The notes: generated by a model not told the origin, from the letters alone. Counted from the stretch's first letter, positions 8,078-16,967 are shown. The stretch is 37,082 nucleotides of DNA from Oerskovia enterophila (GCF_001692445.1 NZ_MAQA01000048.1:1-37082), one strand, 5' to 3'. Numbers and translations: made by a program.

Positions 8078-9433
8078 ATGCCACTCTCCTCGTCGACCGC
8101 CACCGTCATGCCCGCCCACGCCACCACCGAGCAGCACTCACCCGACCAGCGCACCCCGGTCCGCACCGCCGCGCGCGAGGTCCTCGACCCCGCGCACCTT
8201 CGGGCCGCCCTGCGCCTCACCTCGGTCGACGCGACCCTCGCGGCAGCCCTGCGGTGCGGGGCGAGCGTCGCGCTCACGCTCGTCCTCGCCGCCACGAGCG
8301 GTCACCAGGACCTCGCGGGCTTCGCGGCCCTCGGCGCCCTGACCTCGCTCTACGGCCGGTTCGACCCGTACCGCCGTCGCGCCGCGCTGCTCGCGCTGGT
8401 CGGCACGACCATGATCGGCTCGATCCTGCTCACGACCGCGGTCACGGCCGCGGGCGCCCCCGCCGCGGTGACGCTCGGGATCGTCGCGCTGCTCGCCGGC
8501 GGCATGACCGCGCTGTGCCAGCTCCTGCGCACGGGCGCACCCGGCGCCACGATCGTCGTCTTCGCCGCGGGCGCGGGCCTGGCGGGATCACCCGCGTTCG
8601 CCGACCTGGCCCCGCGAGGCCTCGCCGCGCTCCTGGGCGTCGTGGTCGCGTGCGTCGTGTGCCTGGCAGGATTCCTGGTCCGGCCGAGCGGTCCGGCACG
8701 GCTGGCGGTGCGGCGCGCGACGCTCGCCGCCGAGGCCGCGGCCCTCGCACCCGACGACCGTGGCGCCGTCGGCCGGGCGCAGGACGCCGTGGTCCTCGCC
8801 CGGACCGTGCTCGCCGACGACGCCTCGCACGGCCGCACGCGCGAGACCGCGCTGCGGCTCGCCGACGAGCTCTCCGGCGCGGCCGGGACGCCCGCCGACC
8901 TCCCCTCACGCCTCTCGTTGCGTGCGACCGCCCGCGCGTCGCTCACGGACGGAGGGTGGGGCCTGCGCGCGGCGCGCGTGACCCTCGCGGCCGCCGCCGC
9001 GGCGGGGCTCGCGCAGGTGGCCGGGTTCGGGCACCCGGCCTGGGCCGCGATGGGCGCCACCGCGACGCTCCAGGGCACGACGACGCAGCACGCCGTGGTC
9101 CGCGCGCTCCAGCGTGCGCTCGGCACGGTCGCGGGCGCCCTGATCGCGTGGCCGCTGCTCGACGCGCACCTCGGCTTCTGGGCGACCGCGGCGCTCGTCG
9201 TCGTGCTCCAGGTCGTGACCGAGATCGTCGTGGGGCGTCACTACGGCCTCGCGATGCTGACCATCACGCCCATGGCTCTGCTCATGACGTCGCTCGGCGG
9301 GTCGGGCGAGGGCATCGCGCTGGACCGGGCGCTCGACACCGCGGTCGGCGCCCTGGTCGGCGTGCTCGCCGTGGTGCTGGTCCACGCCCGGCGCCGTCCG
9401 GCGGCACCGGGCACGGGAGGTGCCGCGGTCTGA
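8078..9433 (+). CDS. FUSC-family membrane protein (aromatic/xenobiotic exporter-like)
   Basis: Integral membrane protein of 451 residues. It has two halves, each with a cluster of hydrophobic helices (residues about 60-205, starting AALRCGASVALTLVLAATSG, and about 295-440), separated by a hydrophilic Ala/Arg/Asp-rich segment (about 205-295). This is the repeated layout of the FUSC/YccS/AaeB superfamily, members of which export aromatic acids or have unknown substrates. ATG 8078 is chosen from the promoter position; an in-frame ATG at 8108 is possible. It is controlled, by position, by the divergent MarR regulator. Which compound is exported cannot be told. The family is fairly sure, the substrate unknown. 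Confidence 0.8.
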   Translation: MPLSSSTATVMPAHATTEQHSPDQRTPVRTAAREVLDPAHLRAALRLTSVDATLAAALRCGASVALTLVLAATSGHQDLAGFAALGALTSLYGRFDPYRRRAALLALVGTTMIGSILLTTAVTAAGAPAAVTLGIVALLAGGMTALCQLLRTGAPGATIVVFAAGAGLAGSPAFADLAPRGLAALLGVVVACVVCLAGFLVRPSGPARLAVRRATLAAEAAALAPDDRGAVGRAQDAVVLARTVLADDASHGRTRETALRLADELSGAAGTPADLPSRLSLRATARASLTDGGWGLRAARVTLAAAAAAGLAQVAGFGHPAWAAMGATATLQGTTTQHAVVRALQRALGTVAGALIAWPLLDAHLGFWATAALVVVLQVVTEIVVGRHYGLAMLTITPMALLMTSLGGSGEGIALDRALDTAVGALVGVLAVVLVHARRRPAAPGTGGAAV

Positions 9434-9448
9434 CCGCGGGGGCGCAGG

Positions 9449-9482
9449 CGTGGCCCCCGGTCCGTGAGGACCGAGGGCCACG
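9449..9482. terminator. Bidirectional hairpin terminator between FUSC and phoH genes
   Basis: Arms 9449-9463 and 9468-9482 pair over 15 bp with one mismatch around a GTGA tetraloop. It lies between two convergent stop codons, where no coding sequence is expected. Confidence 0.75.
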
Positions 9483-9502
9483 ACGCACCGGGTCCGGCGA
9501 GG

Positions 9503-10909
9503 TCAGACCTCGATGCTCTCCAGCATCTCGGTCACGAGCGCCGCGACGGGCGAGCGCTCGGACCGCGTCAGGGTCACGTGCGCGAACAGCGGGTGGCCCT
9601 TGAGCGCCTCGATCACCGCGGCGACGCCGTCGTGCCGACCGACACGCAGGTTGTCGCGCTGGGCCACGTCGTGCGTGAGGACGACCCGGGAGGACTGCCC
9701 GATGCGCGAGAGCACGGTCAGCAGGACGTTGCGCTCGAGCGACTGGGCCTCGTCGACGATGACGAACGCGTCGTGGAGCGAGCGCCCGCGGATGTGGGTC
9801 AGGGGCAGGACCTCGAGCACGTCGCGGTCCACGACCTCGTCCATGACCTCCTTGGACACGAGCGCGCCCAGGGTGTCGAACACGGCCTGCGCCCACGGGT
9901 TCATCTTCTCGGCCTCGGAGCCGGGCAGGTAGCCGAGCTCCTGGCCGCCCACGGCGTACAGGGGGCGGAAGACCATGATCTTGCGGTGCTGCCTCTTCTC
10001 GAGCACGGCCTCGAGGCCCGCGCAGAGCGCGAGCGCGGACTTTCCCGTCCCGGCGCGCCCGCCGAGCGACACGATCCCGATCTCCTGGTCGAGCAGCAGG
10101 TCGATCGCGATGCGCTGCTCGGCCGAGCGCCCGTGCACGCCGAACACGTCCTGGTCCCCCCGGACGAGCTGCACGTGCTTGTCGGCCGTGACACGACCCA
10201 ACGCGGAACCCCGCGGCGAGTGGATCACGAGCCCCGAGTGCACCAGGAGCGGCTCGGCGGCCGCGACCGTGGCGGCGTCGAGAGCCGAGAGCTCGACCGA
10301 CTCGTGCTCCCACAGGTCGGCCATCTGCTCGTCGCTCACGTCGATCTCGCCCATGCCCGTCCAGCCGGAGTCGATCGCGAGCTCGGCCCGGTACTCCTCG
10401 GCCCGCAGCCCCACGGCGGAGGCCTTGACCCGCATGGGCAGGTCCTTGGACACCACGGTCACGTCGCAGCCCTCGCTCGCGAGGTTGGCCGCGACCGACA
10501 GGATGCGCGTGTCGTTGTCGCCCAGGCGGAACCCGGCGGGGAGCACCGTCGGGTCCGTGTGGTTGAGCTCGACGCGCAGCGTCCCGCCGACGGCCCCCAC
10601 GGGCAGCGGGGCGTCGAGGCGGCCGTGCTTGACCCGCAGGTCGTCGAGCATGCGCAGCGCGCTGCGGGCGAAGTACCCGAGCTCGGCGTGGTGCCGCTTG
10701 GCCTCGAGCTCGGTGATGACGACGACAGGGAGGACGACGTCGTGCTCGGCGAAGCGCAGCATGGCTCGCGGGTCGGACAGGAGCACGGACGTGTCGATGA
10801 CGAAGGTACGACGGGCCGCGGAGGTCGCGGGGTCGGGGCTCGTCGGGTCAGGGGACGCGACGCCCGTGACGTCGGGTGCAGCTCCAGAAGCAGAGGCGGT
10901 TCGGACCAC
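9503..10909 (-). CDS. PIN domain-PhoH ATPase fusion protein
   Basis: Cytoplasmic protein of 468 residues with two domains. An N-terminal PIN nuclease-like domain (about 35-175) has acidic residues in [11 protein letters not shown] (Asp39), ITELEAK (Glu67) and GDNDTRIL (Asp131, Asp133). A C-terminal PhoH P-loop ATPase (about 260-468) has Walker [14 protein letters not shown] from residue 283 and Walker [10 protein letters not shown]. This PIN-PhoH arrangement (YlaK/PhoH2-like) is associated with RNA helicase and ribonuclease activity in characterised members. The GTG at 10909 is supported by GGAGGGA about 7 nt upstream. The first 30 residues are Ala/Pro/Ser-rich and unconserved. Monocistronic, as it converges on FUSC. 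Family confident; RNA targets unknown. Confidence 0.92.
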   Translation of the reverse strand: MVRTASASGAAPDVTGVASPDPTSPDPATSAARRTFVIDTSVLLSDPRAMLRFAEHDVVLPVVVITELEAKRHHAELGYFARSALRMLDDLRVKHGRLDAPLPVGAVGGTLRVELNHTDPTVLPAGFRLGDNDTRILSVAANLASEGCDVTVVSKDLPMRVKASAVGLRAEEYRAELAIDSGWTGMGEIDVSDEQMADLWEHESVELSALDAATVAAAEPLLVHSGLVIHSPRGSALGRVTADKHVQLVRGDQDVFGVHGRSAEQRIAIDLLLDQEIGIVSLGGRAGTGKSALALCAGLEAVLEKRQHRKIMVFRPLYAVGGQELGYLPGSEAEKMNPWAQAVFDTLGALVSKEVMDEVVDRDVLEVLPLTHIRGRSLHDAFVIVDEAQSLERNVLLTVLSRIGQSSRVVLTHDVAQRDNLRVGRHDGVAAVIEALKGHPLFAHVTLTRSERSPVAALVTEMLESIEV

Positions 10910-11056
10910 AGCAGGCTCCCTCCGGCGCGCGGCGCCGTTCTCGCTGGGTGGGGCAGGCGACCGGCCGACGGATGGCCGGTGCCGGCCCTCCTGCGCGGAG
11001 CAGAAACTCCATCGGATGGCCTCCCGGAGGACGACGTGTGTCGTCCGTCACGTTCG

Positions 11057-11087
11057 AAACTACGCCCGTGACGTTCGGCCGTGTCGA
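11057..11087 (-). promoter_or_regulatory. Candidate promoter for the PIN-PhoH gene
   Basis: On the minus strand, TCGACA (11082-11087) and TAGTTT (11057-11062) are separated by 19 bp, giving a leader of about 140 nt before the GTG at 10909. The spacer is longer than ideal, hence low confidence. The remainder of the 316-bp gap shows no gene. Confidence 0.35.
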
Positions 11088-11133
11088 CCTGACACGCCGC
11101 GCGTCCGAGATGTCACCTGCCGTTCACGCGAGC

Positions 11134-11172
11134 GGGGCCCGCCCACCCCCTGGGACGGGGTGGGCGAGCCCC
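11134..11172 (-). terminator. Hairpin terminator downstream of the DHA2 exporter (distal)
   Basis: Arms 11134-11149 and 11157-11172 pair over 16 bp with a single mismatch around a 7-nt loop. It is the second of two consecutive hairpins after the exporter stop codon. Confidence 0.7.
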
Positions 11173-11174
11173 GG

Positions 11175-11212
11175 GTGCCCGACGGCGGCACGTGCGCTCC
11201 GCCGTCGGGCAC
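11175..11212 (-). terminator. Hairpin terminator downstream of the DHA2 exporter (proximal)
   Basis: Arms 11175-11188 and 11199-11212 are perfectly complementary over 14 bp with a 10-nt loop. It starts 13 bp after the exporter stop. Confidence 0.75.
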
Positions 11213-11225
11213 CGTCCGCGAGTGC

Positions 11226-12926
11226 TCAGTCCGCGTGCGCGACGTGCGTCGCGCGCATGGCGAGCGCCGCGACGAGCCCGATCACCAGGACCGCCGACGT
11301 GACGAGCAGCGTCTGCCCGACCGCGACCGAGAAGCCCTGGTGCAGCGCGGTCGTGGCGGCCTCGCGGATCTGCGCCGCGGCCTCGGGCGGGATGCCCGCG
11401 GGCAGCTCCATGGCCTGGGCGCCCCCGGTGAACGCCCCGCCGGCCGACGCGAAGCCGTCGACGAACGGCTGACGCAGGTCGGCGGGCAGGCCCGCCGCGG
11501 CGTCGCGCGCGGCCGCGGGCAGGGTCGCCGAGAGCCGGCTCGTGAGGGTCGCGACGATCGCGGCCGACCCGATCACGCCGCCCACCTGGCGGAACGTGTT
11601 GAAGGCGCCCGCTCCGGCGCCCGCGGTGCGGTGGTCGAGCCCCGAGGTCGCGAGGTTCGCGAGCGGCGAGAACACGGCCCCGGTCCCGATCCCGAACAGG
11701 GTCATGGGCGCGACGATGGACAGGGTGCTCGCGTCGGGCGCGACCGCGACGCTCAGCCACACGACCGAGGCGGCGAGCAGCGCGAAGCCCGTCGCCACGA
11801 CCCACTTGGCCGGGATCCGGTCGGACAACCTGCCCGCGAACGGCGCCACGACGCCGGACACGAGCGATCCCGGCAGGTTGATGAGCGCGGCCTCGATCGG
11901 CGAGAGCCCCAGGATCGACTGCAGGAAGATCGTCAGCGGGAAGAAGATCCCGATCATCCCGAACGACACGGCCATGCCGGACACGTTCGCGAGCGAGAAG
12001 TTGCGCGAGTGGAACAGCGTGAGCGGCAGCAGGGCGCGGTCGCCCAGGTGCCGCTGCCACAGCACGAACGCCGCGAGCACCAGGACGCCCAGGCCGATGA
12101 TCGACCAGATGGTGAGAGGTCCCACGACGGTGCCCCAGTGGTAGGTCTCGCCCTCCTGCAGGCCGAACACGAACAGGAACAGGCCCACGATCGAGAGCGC
12201 GACGCCGATCATGTCGAAGCTGCGCTTGTTGGTGGGCAGCGACGGCAGGCTCCGCAGCGCCAGGACGAGAGCCACGACGCCCACGGGGATGTTGACGAAG
12301 AAGATCCACTCCCAGCCCCAGGTCTCGACGAACACGCCGCCGAGCAGCGGGCCCGCGATGGTCGCGACGCCCGCGACCGCTCCCCACAGACCCATCGCGG
12401 CCCCGCGCTGACGCGGCGGGAAGACGCGCGTGATCATCGACATGGTCTGCGGGGTCATGAGCGCCGCGCCGACGCCCTGGACCGCGCGCGCCACGATGAG
12501 CATCTCGACCGATCCCGACAGCCCGCACCACAGCGACGAGAGCGTGAAGACCACGAGGCCCAGGACGAACACGGGCTTGGGGCCGAACCTGTCACCCAGG
12601 CGCCCGGCGAGCAGGAGGAGCACCGCGTAGCTGAGCAGGTAGGCGCTGTTGACCCAGCCCACCGCGGTCAGGGTCGTGTCGAACGTGTCGACCAGCGTGG
12701 GGACCGCGATGTTCACGATCGTGGTGTCGACCATGATCATGAAGAAGCCCAGGCACAGCGCGGGCAGGATGCTCCACGGGCTGCGCCCGCCGAGGTCGAC
12801 GAGCGGTGGTCCGGCAGGAGCACCGGCCGGCGGGCCCGCGGGTGCGTCGGCGGGGGCGGGTGGCGTGGCGGGGTCCGTCCGAGTGCCTGCCGTCGGCAGG
12901 CTCCCGGAAGAGGGTGGCGTGGTCAT
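11226..12926 (-). CDS. MFS drug:H+ antiporter, DHA2 (EmrB/QacA) family
   Basis: Cytoplasmic-membrane exporter of 566 residues with about 14 membrane helices, the number typical of DHA2 proteins. Visible family motifs are LAGRLGDRFGPKPVFVLGL (the loop 2-3 motif A) and ARAVQGVGAALMTPQTMSMI with the helix 5 GVAGVATIAGPLLGG motif C of antiporters. The first 50 residues are a Pro/Ala/Gly-rich cytoplasmic extension. It lies 84 bp downstream of, and on the same strand as, the PadR-family regulator, so the two are probably one regulated transcript. Substrates are likely toxic hydrophobic compounds, which the sequence cannot specify. Two hairpins terminate the unit. Confidence 0.92.
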   Translation of the reverse strand: MTTPPSSGSLPTAGTRTDPATPPAPADAPAGPPAGAPAGPPLVDLGGRSPWSILPALCLGFFMIMVDTTIVNIAVPTLVDTFDTTLTAVGWVNSAYLLSYAVLLLLAGRLGDRFGPKPVFVLGLVVFTLSSLWCGLSGSVEMLIVARAVQGVGAALMTPQTMSMITRVFPPRQRGAAMGLWGAVAGVATIAGPLLGGVFVETWGWEWIFFVNIPVGVVALVLALRSLPSLPTNKRSFDMIGVALSIVGLFLFVFGLQEGETYHWGTVVGPLTIWSIIGLGVLVLAAFVLWQRHLGDRALLPLTLFHSRNFSLANVSGMAVSFGMIGIFFPLTIFLQSILGLSPIEAALINLPGSLVSGVVAPFAGRLSDRIPAKWVVATGFALLAASVVWLSVAVAPDASTLSIVAPMTLFGIGTGAVFSPLANLATSGLDHRTAGAGAGAFNTFRQVGGVIGSAAIVATLTSRLSATLPAAARDAAAGLPADLRQPFVDGFASAGGAFTGGAQAMELPAGIPPEAAAQIREAATTALHQGFSVAVGQTLLVTSAVLVIGLVAALAMRATHVAHAD

Positions 12927-13010
12927 GGGTGGTCCTCGAGGATCGGAGAGGTGCGGGGGTGTGCGAGAAGGCTGCGCGAGCAGCGGTACCGGCGTGACGC
13001 CGGCGGCCCG

Positions 13011-13646
13011 TCAGGGCACGTGATCCGTCGCTGCCGCCTGCGAGCGGGCGGCAGCGAAGTCACGGAAGGACTGCGGGACGGACTCGTCCCAGTCCAGGGC
13101 TCCGGAGTCGAGGTCGGCGAGCAGGCCGTCGAGCCAGGCCAGCTCGGACTCGATCCGGTGGATGTCGTACTCGACGTCGAGCAGGAGGCGACGCGGCAGC
13201 CCGTGGTGCCGGACGACGTCGTACCTGCTGGTGTAGGAGGCGAGCTCGTCGGCCGTCGCGGCCCGGCGGGCTCGCAGCGCGTCGACCGCGCTCTGGCGGT
13301 CGATCGCATGGGCCTGGGACAGGGCGAGCGGGAGGCACGGGTGCTCGCGCCGGGGGTGACCGAGGAGCAGGGCCGTGCGGTCCGCGAACGCGTCCCGTCC
13401 GGCGTCCGTCAGCCGGTACGTGGTCCGCTGGGGCCGGTTGCCCTCGCGGTCGGTGCCGACCACCTCGACGTACCCGTCCGCCGCGAGGCGGTCCATCGCG
13501 TGGTAGACCGAGCCCGGCGTGATGCTAGCGAGCCGGTCGTCCCCGCGCTGCTTGAGCGTCTGGTGGACCTGGTAGGGGTGCATGGGCTGCTCGTGGAGGA
13601 GCCCGAGGAGGAGGAGCGCGGCGGCGGACAGCTCCTTGCGTGCCAT
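13011..13646 (-). CDS. PadR-family transcriptional regulator
   Basis: DNA-binding repressor of 211 residues. The N-terminal PadR winged helix is clear: LLGLLHEQPMHPYQVHQTL, ITPGSVYHAMDRLAADGYVEVVGTD and RTTYRLTDAGRDAF. A C-terminal helical dimerisation domain of the Vir_act_alpha_C type (about 95-200) follows. ATG 13646 is supported by GGAGG 7 nt upstream. It precedes a DHA2 exporter on the same strand, the usual arrangement for PadR repressors such as LadR and LmrR that control multidrug exporters. A promoter with an overlapping palindrome lies about 150 bp upstream, consistent with autorepression of the regulator-exporter operon. Confidence 0.92.
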   Translation of the reverse strand: MARKELSAAALLLLGLLHEQPMHPYQVHQTLKQRGDDRLASITPGSVYHAMDRLAADGYVEVVGTDREGNRPQRTTYRLTDAGRDAFADRTALLLGHPRREHPCLPLALSQAHAIDRQSAVDALRARRAATADELASYTSRYDVVRHHGLPRRLLLDVEYDIHRIESELAWLDGLLADLDSGALDWDESVPQSFRDFAAARSQAAATDHVP

Positions 13647-13784
13647 GCTCTCGCCTCCTGACGGCGGTTCGTTCGTTCGTCGCTTGGTTCGGGCGGCCGG
13701 GCGGGCCGTGCTGGACGGCGGGGCCATCCGACCGACGGGCCGGGCGCACGCGCCGAGTGCTCGGACGCGTTCGCTCCCCCAGGA

Positions 13785-13802
13785 ATATTCCCGTCGGAAT
13801 AT
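13785..13802. promoter_or_regulatory. Palindromic operator near the padR promoter
   Basis: ATATTCC (13785-13791) and GGAATAT (13796-13802) form an inverted repeat with a 4-nt spacer. A third half-site makes the palindrome GGAATATTCC at 13782-13791. These AT-rich bases stand out against their GC-rich surroundings and overlap the -10 box. Confidence 0.55.
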
Positions 13803-13826
13803 ACGCCCCTGCGACCGGTGGGTCGA
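13798..13826 (-). promoter_or_regulatory. Candidate promoter of the padR-exporter unit
   Basis: Minus strand: -35 TCGACC at 13821-13826, 17-bp spacer, -10 TATATT at 13798-13803. The predicted transcript has a leader of about 145 nt. Confidence 0.5.
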
Positions 13827-13877
13827 GAGAGAAGCCCCCCACCGTGGGGCACGTCACGCGGCCGGGACGTCGTCCGC

Positions 13878-13945
13878 CGAGATAGAGGGCCGGCGTCGAG
13901 GTAGAGGGCGCGAACCCTCTACCTCGACGACCGGCCTCTACCTCG
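13878..13945. repeat. Four-unit palindromic element, copy 1
   Basis: Two direct and two inverted copies of an 11-bp unit, CGAGGTAGAGG (the first has A for G). The inner pair extends to 15 perfectly paired bases (13894-13908 with 13915-13929) around a 6-nt loop. The outer pair closes the stem through GGCCGG/CCGGCC. The same architecture recurs at 29669-29736. Apart from this element, the padR operator and promoter, and a possible TAGGCT -10 box at 14026-14031 for the next gene, I see nothing in the 556-bp gap. Confidence 0.85.
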
Positions 13946-14202
13946 CACCCCACGGCCCGACGGACACGACAGAGGTGCTCGACTGCTGCCGAGATGTCGA
14001 CTACTCCCGCCACCGCTCACGGCACTAGGCTCGGTCAGGCGGGTCCTGCGAGCGGGCCGAGCAGCATCGCTGCAGGTCACGAGCACACCCGACCGCCGCC
14101 CACCCAGCGGCGTCGGCGCGGCGGCAGGCACAGCCCGCCACCGGAGCAGCACCGGAGCGGTATCAGAGCAGTATCGAGAACGAGCTCGACACGAGGAGAC
14201 GC

Positions 14203-15450
14203 ATGGACACGGCAGCGGGCACGTCATCGGCACCCGAGCAGGCACGAGGTCCGGTCGGCGAGACGACGGCGGGCGCCGCCCTGCCCGGCTCGATGCCGGG
14301 CTCGACAGCCCGCCCGGCGGCCCGCTCGACGGCGGGCGCGGCCTCGACCCTCTCGCCCCTGGTCCCGCTGCCCGGCGGCACCTACCGGCGGGGATCGACC
14401 GAGTTCTACCCCGACGAGGCTCCTGTCCACGAGGTCACGGTCGGCCCGTTCGAGATCGAGCAGCACCCGGTGACCAACGCGCAGTTCGCGGCGTTCGTCG
14501 ACGCGACGGGCTACGTCACGGTCGCCGAGCGTCCGCTCGACCCGGCCGACTACCCGGGCGTCGCGGTCGAGGACCTCCAGCCGGGAGCGCTCGTCTTCAC
14601 CCCGACCGCTGGCCCCGTGAACCTCTCCGACTGGCGCCAGTGGTGGCGCTGGCAGCCCGGGGCCCGGTGGAGCACACCGCACGGCCCGGACAGCTCGGTC
14701 GAGGGCCGCGAGGACCACCCGGTCGTGCAGGTCTCGTACGAGGACGCCCAGGCCTACGCGGCGTGGGCAGGCAGGTCGCTCCCCACCGAGGCCGAGTGGG
14801 AGTACGCAGGACGCGGCGGGCTCGACGGCGCACGCTTCGCCTGGGGCGACGAGTACCAGCCCGACGGCGAGCTCCTCGCGAACCACTGGCAGGGTTCGTT
14901 CCCGTACCGCAACACGGGCGCCCGGGGGTGGGTCGGCACGAGCCCCGTGGGGACGTTCCCCGCGAACGGGTTCGGGCTCGACGACATGACCGGCAACGTC
15001 TGGGAGTGGACGTCGTCGTTCTACACGCCCAACCACGCGGTCGACGCCCGCACGGCCGAGGAGGTCGCCGCCGCGCGCGACGCGCTCACGATCGAGATGC
15101 CCGCGTGCTGCGCGCCGAGCACCGGCGCGGCCATGGCAGCGGCCCACCCCGCCCCGCACGACCCCCTGGGCAGCCGGGCGCCGGTCGAGGGGGCCGGCGG
15201 CGTGCCGGGCGACTCCTCGGACGCGCTCGCGGCCGCGAGCGCCGAGCCCGGCTCAGCGATCCCCCGCAAGGTCCTCAAGGGCGGGTCGCACCTGTGCGCA
15301 CCGGAGTACTGCCTGCGCTACCGGCCCGCGGCTCGTTCTCCCCAGGCGGTCGACACCGCGACGAGCCACATCGGCTTCCGCTGCGTGGTCCGCCCGCCCG
15401 TGGCGGTGGCGCCGAGCATGCCGGCCTCGACGCGCAACCTGCTGGGCTGA
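14203..15450 (+). CDS. Formylglycine-generating enzyme (sulfatase-modifying factor)
   Basis: Copper-dependent oxidase that converts the active-site Cys of sulfatases to formylglycine. The 415-residue protein carries the FGE-sulfatase domain from about residue 52 to 398: PLPGGTYRRGSTEFYPDEAP, EIEQHPVTNAQFAAFVDATG, LPTEAEWEYAGRGG, DMTGNVWEWTSSFY and the terminal KGGSHLCAPEYCLRYRPAARSP...GFRC block. The two catalytic/copper-binding cysteines are Cys365 and Cys370, separated by four residues as in characterised FGEs, which distinguishes it from EgtB-type relatives. Odd points are a 50-residue low-complexity N-terminus and a roughly 50-residue Ala/Gly/Pro insertion (about 304-352) after the ACCAP motif. 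GAGGAG sits 5 nt before the ATG. No sulfatase lies in the window, so it must act in trans. Confidence 0.93.
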   Translation: MDTAAGTSSAPEQARGPVGETTAGAALPGSMPGSTARPAARSTAGAASTLSPLVPLPGGTYRRGSTEFYPDEAPVHEVTVGPFEIEQHPVTNAQFAAFVDATGYVTVAERPLDPADYPGVAVEDLQPGALVFTPTAGPVNLSDWRQWWRWQPGARWSTPHGPDSSVEGREDHPVVQVSYEDAQAYAAWAGRSLPTEAEWEYAGRGGLDGARFAWGDEYQPDGELLANHWQGSFPYRNTGARGWVGTSPVGTFPANGFGLDDMTGNVWEWTSSFYTPNHAVDARTAEEVAAARDALTIEMPACCAPSTGAAMAAAHPAPHDPLGSRAPVEGAGGVPGDSSDALAAASAEPGSAIPRKVLKGGSHLCAPEYCLRYRPAARSPQAVDTATSHIGFRCVVRPPVAVAPSMPASTRNLLG

Positions 15451-15453
15451 CGC

Positions 15454-16029
15454 GTGGCCGGGTCCGGAGTCCCGTCGGCCTGCGCGGTGCTGCTGCGCGG
15501 GGTGAACGTGGGAGGGGGCCGCAAGGTCCCCTCCGCAGACCTGCGCGCGGTCGCGCAGGACGCGGGGTTCGCGGGCGCGCGCACGCTCCTCAACAGCGGG
15601 AATCTCGTCGTCTCGCCGGGGACGTCGGGAGCCTCGGGGCCCGACGACGTCGCGCGCCTCGTGCGCGCGGGGCTCGCCCGGCGCCTGGGACTGGACGTCG
15701 ACGTGCTCGCACTGACGGGCGCGGACCTCGAGCGGGCGGTCGCGGCGAACCCGTTCGCCGAGGCCGCGAGCCAGGACCCGTCGCACCTGCTGCTGACGTT
15801 CTACCCTGCGGCACCTGATCCCGAACGGGTCGCCGCCCTCGACCCGCTGAGCTACGGGGTCGAGCACATGGCGTGGTCCGGGCCTGTCAGCTACACCTGG
15901 TACCAGGGCGGTGTCGGGACCTCGAGGCTCACGCCCGCGGTGCTGCTGCGGACGATCGGGCTGTGGGGCACGGCCCGGAACTGGAACACGGTGACCAAGC
16001 TCGCCGGGCTGGTCGCCGAGGCGGGCTGA
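15454..16029 (+). CDS. DUF1697 family protein
   Basis: Soluble protein of 191 residues belonging to DUF1697, a family of unknown biochemical function found widely in bacteria. The diagnostic N-terminal half reads CAVLLRGVNVGGGRKVPSADLRAVAQDAGF and then TLLNSGNLVVSPG; the C-terminal half contains YTWYQGGVGTSRLTP and ARNWNTVTKL, also family hallmarks. The GTG start lies 3 nt after the stop of the formylglycine-generating enzyme gene, so the two are cotranscribed and probably translationally coupled. It converges on the YqeB-like gene with a 5-bp gap. No role in sulfatase maturation is known for this family, and none is claimed here. Confidence 0.9.
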   Translation: MAGSGVPSACAVLLRGVNVGGGRKVPSADLRAVAQDAGFAGARTLLNSGNLVVSPGTSGASGPDDVARLVRAGLARRLGLDVDVLALTGADLERAVAANPFAEAASQDPSHLLLTFYPAAPDPERVAALDPLSYGVEHMAWSGPVSYTWYQGGVGTSRLTPAVLLRTIGLWGTARNWNTVTKLAGLVAEAG

Positions 16030-16034
16030 CGGCC

Positions 16035-16808
16035 TCAGGCGCGGCGCTCGACGCCGACCGCCCCCGTGGGGGCAGCCGGGGAAGCCGGTCGCCAGTGCTG
16101 GACGGCCCCGTCGTCCCGTACGACGACCCCGATCGCCGCGAGGTCCGCTCGCAGCGCGCGGACGTGGTCGGTCTTTCCCGCGTCCATCAGGCCGGCCCGT
16201 GCCCGCAGGAGCGCGTCGGCCCCCGCCGGAAGCCCGGGGTCGCCGATCTCCCAGCGGCGGTAGGCCGCACGGAAGGGGTCGCCGGTTTCCCGCCAGGGCC
16301 ACCCGTGGCTCGTGAACGCCGCCCGGACCTTCGCGAGGGGCAGGTCCGCGGGCCACCGGCCGACCTCCCGCTCGCCTGCGAGGAGGACGATCTCCTGGTC
16401 CTCGACGTACACGTCGGTCACGTCGGACCGCCCGAGGGTCTCGAGGGTGTCCTTGGTCCTGAACCCGGCCCCCGTGGACGTCACGGCGATGCGCCCCATG
16501 GTCTCGACCAGGTGCTGGGCGAGGACCGCCCCGAGGAGAGCGCCCACGATCCCGAGCCCGACGACCGTGCACGCCCCCCACCTGTCGGCGAGCGTGTCGA
16601 CCGAACGGGCGATGCCCTGCCACGGCGCCCACGACAGACCGGCCATCCAGGCCGCGAGCCAGCGCAGGCCGACCCCGGCCACGGCGCCGAGGACCGGGAG
16701 GACGACGCGGAGGAACAGCGTGTCGGCGGACGAGCACCCGACGACGGTCTCCTCCGGCGAACGAGGAGGGAGGTCAGGGTCGGGCCGGTCGGAGAGTTTC
16801 TCGTACAC
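16035..16808 (-). CDS. YqeB-like membrane protein of unknown function
   Basis: Predicted membrane protein of 257 residues resembling the uncharacterised YqeB family. After a short cytoplasmic N-terminus (residues 1-30), two membrane helices appear (LFLRVVLPVLGAVAGVGLRWL and VVGLGIVGALLGAVLAQHLV) with a short Trp-rich loop between. A soluble domain follows with a PH-like beta segment (VTDVYVEDQEIVLLAGE) and a helical C-terminus. GTG 16808 is chosen: codons upstream to the next ATG (16844) have poor G/C third positions, unlike the body of the gene. It converges on the DUF1697 gene. The function is not known. Confidence 0.75.
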   Translation of the reverse strand: MYEKLSDRPDPDLPPRSPEETVVGCSSADTLFLRVVLPVLGAVAGVGLRWLAAWMAGLSWAPWQGIARSVDTLADRWGACTVVGLGIVGALLGAVLAQHLVETMGRIAVTSTGAGFRTKDTLETLGRSDVTDVYVEDQEIVLLAGEREVGRWPADLPLAKVRAAFTSHGWPWRETGDPFRAAYRRWEIGDPGLPAGADALLRARAGLMDAGKTDHVRALRADLAAIGVVVRDDGAVQHWRPASPAAPTGAVGVERRA

Positions 16809-16967
16809 CTGTCCATGCTCCCGTGGGCGAGGTGTCCGAGACATCCCCCTTTCGGCGGACCTGTCGCCCGCCGAGGTCCACCTTCCGGCGTCCCCGGGCG
16901 ATCCCACCGTCCTCCTTCAGGACCGTCCGCCGAGAGCCGGCCCAGGCCGACCGAGCCGCTCGACCGG

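Noticed and set aside
9975-13661. Plus-strand open frame of over 1,200 codons across phoH and the DHA2 exporter
   Set aside because: It is antisense to two well-recognised genes, is Arg/Pro/Ala-rich with no domain, and is explained by the scarcity of stop codons in very GC-rich DNA.
13647-14202. A hidden small gene in the padR-FGE gap
   Set aside because: The frames here are interrupted by AT-rich palindromes, lack third-position G/C bias and ribosome sites; only regulatory and repeat features are supported.
14203-15450. EgtB-like ergothioneine enzyme
   Set aside because: The C-terminal Cys-X4-Cys within GGSHLCAPEYCLRYRPAAR is diagnostic of formylglycine-generating enzyme. No DinB-type histidine domain is present.
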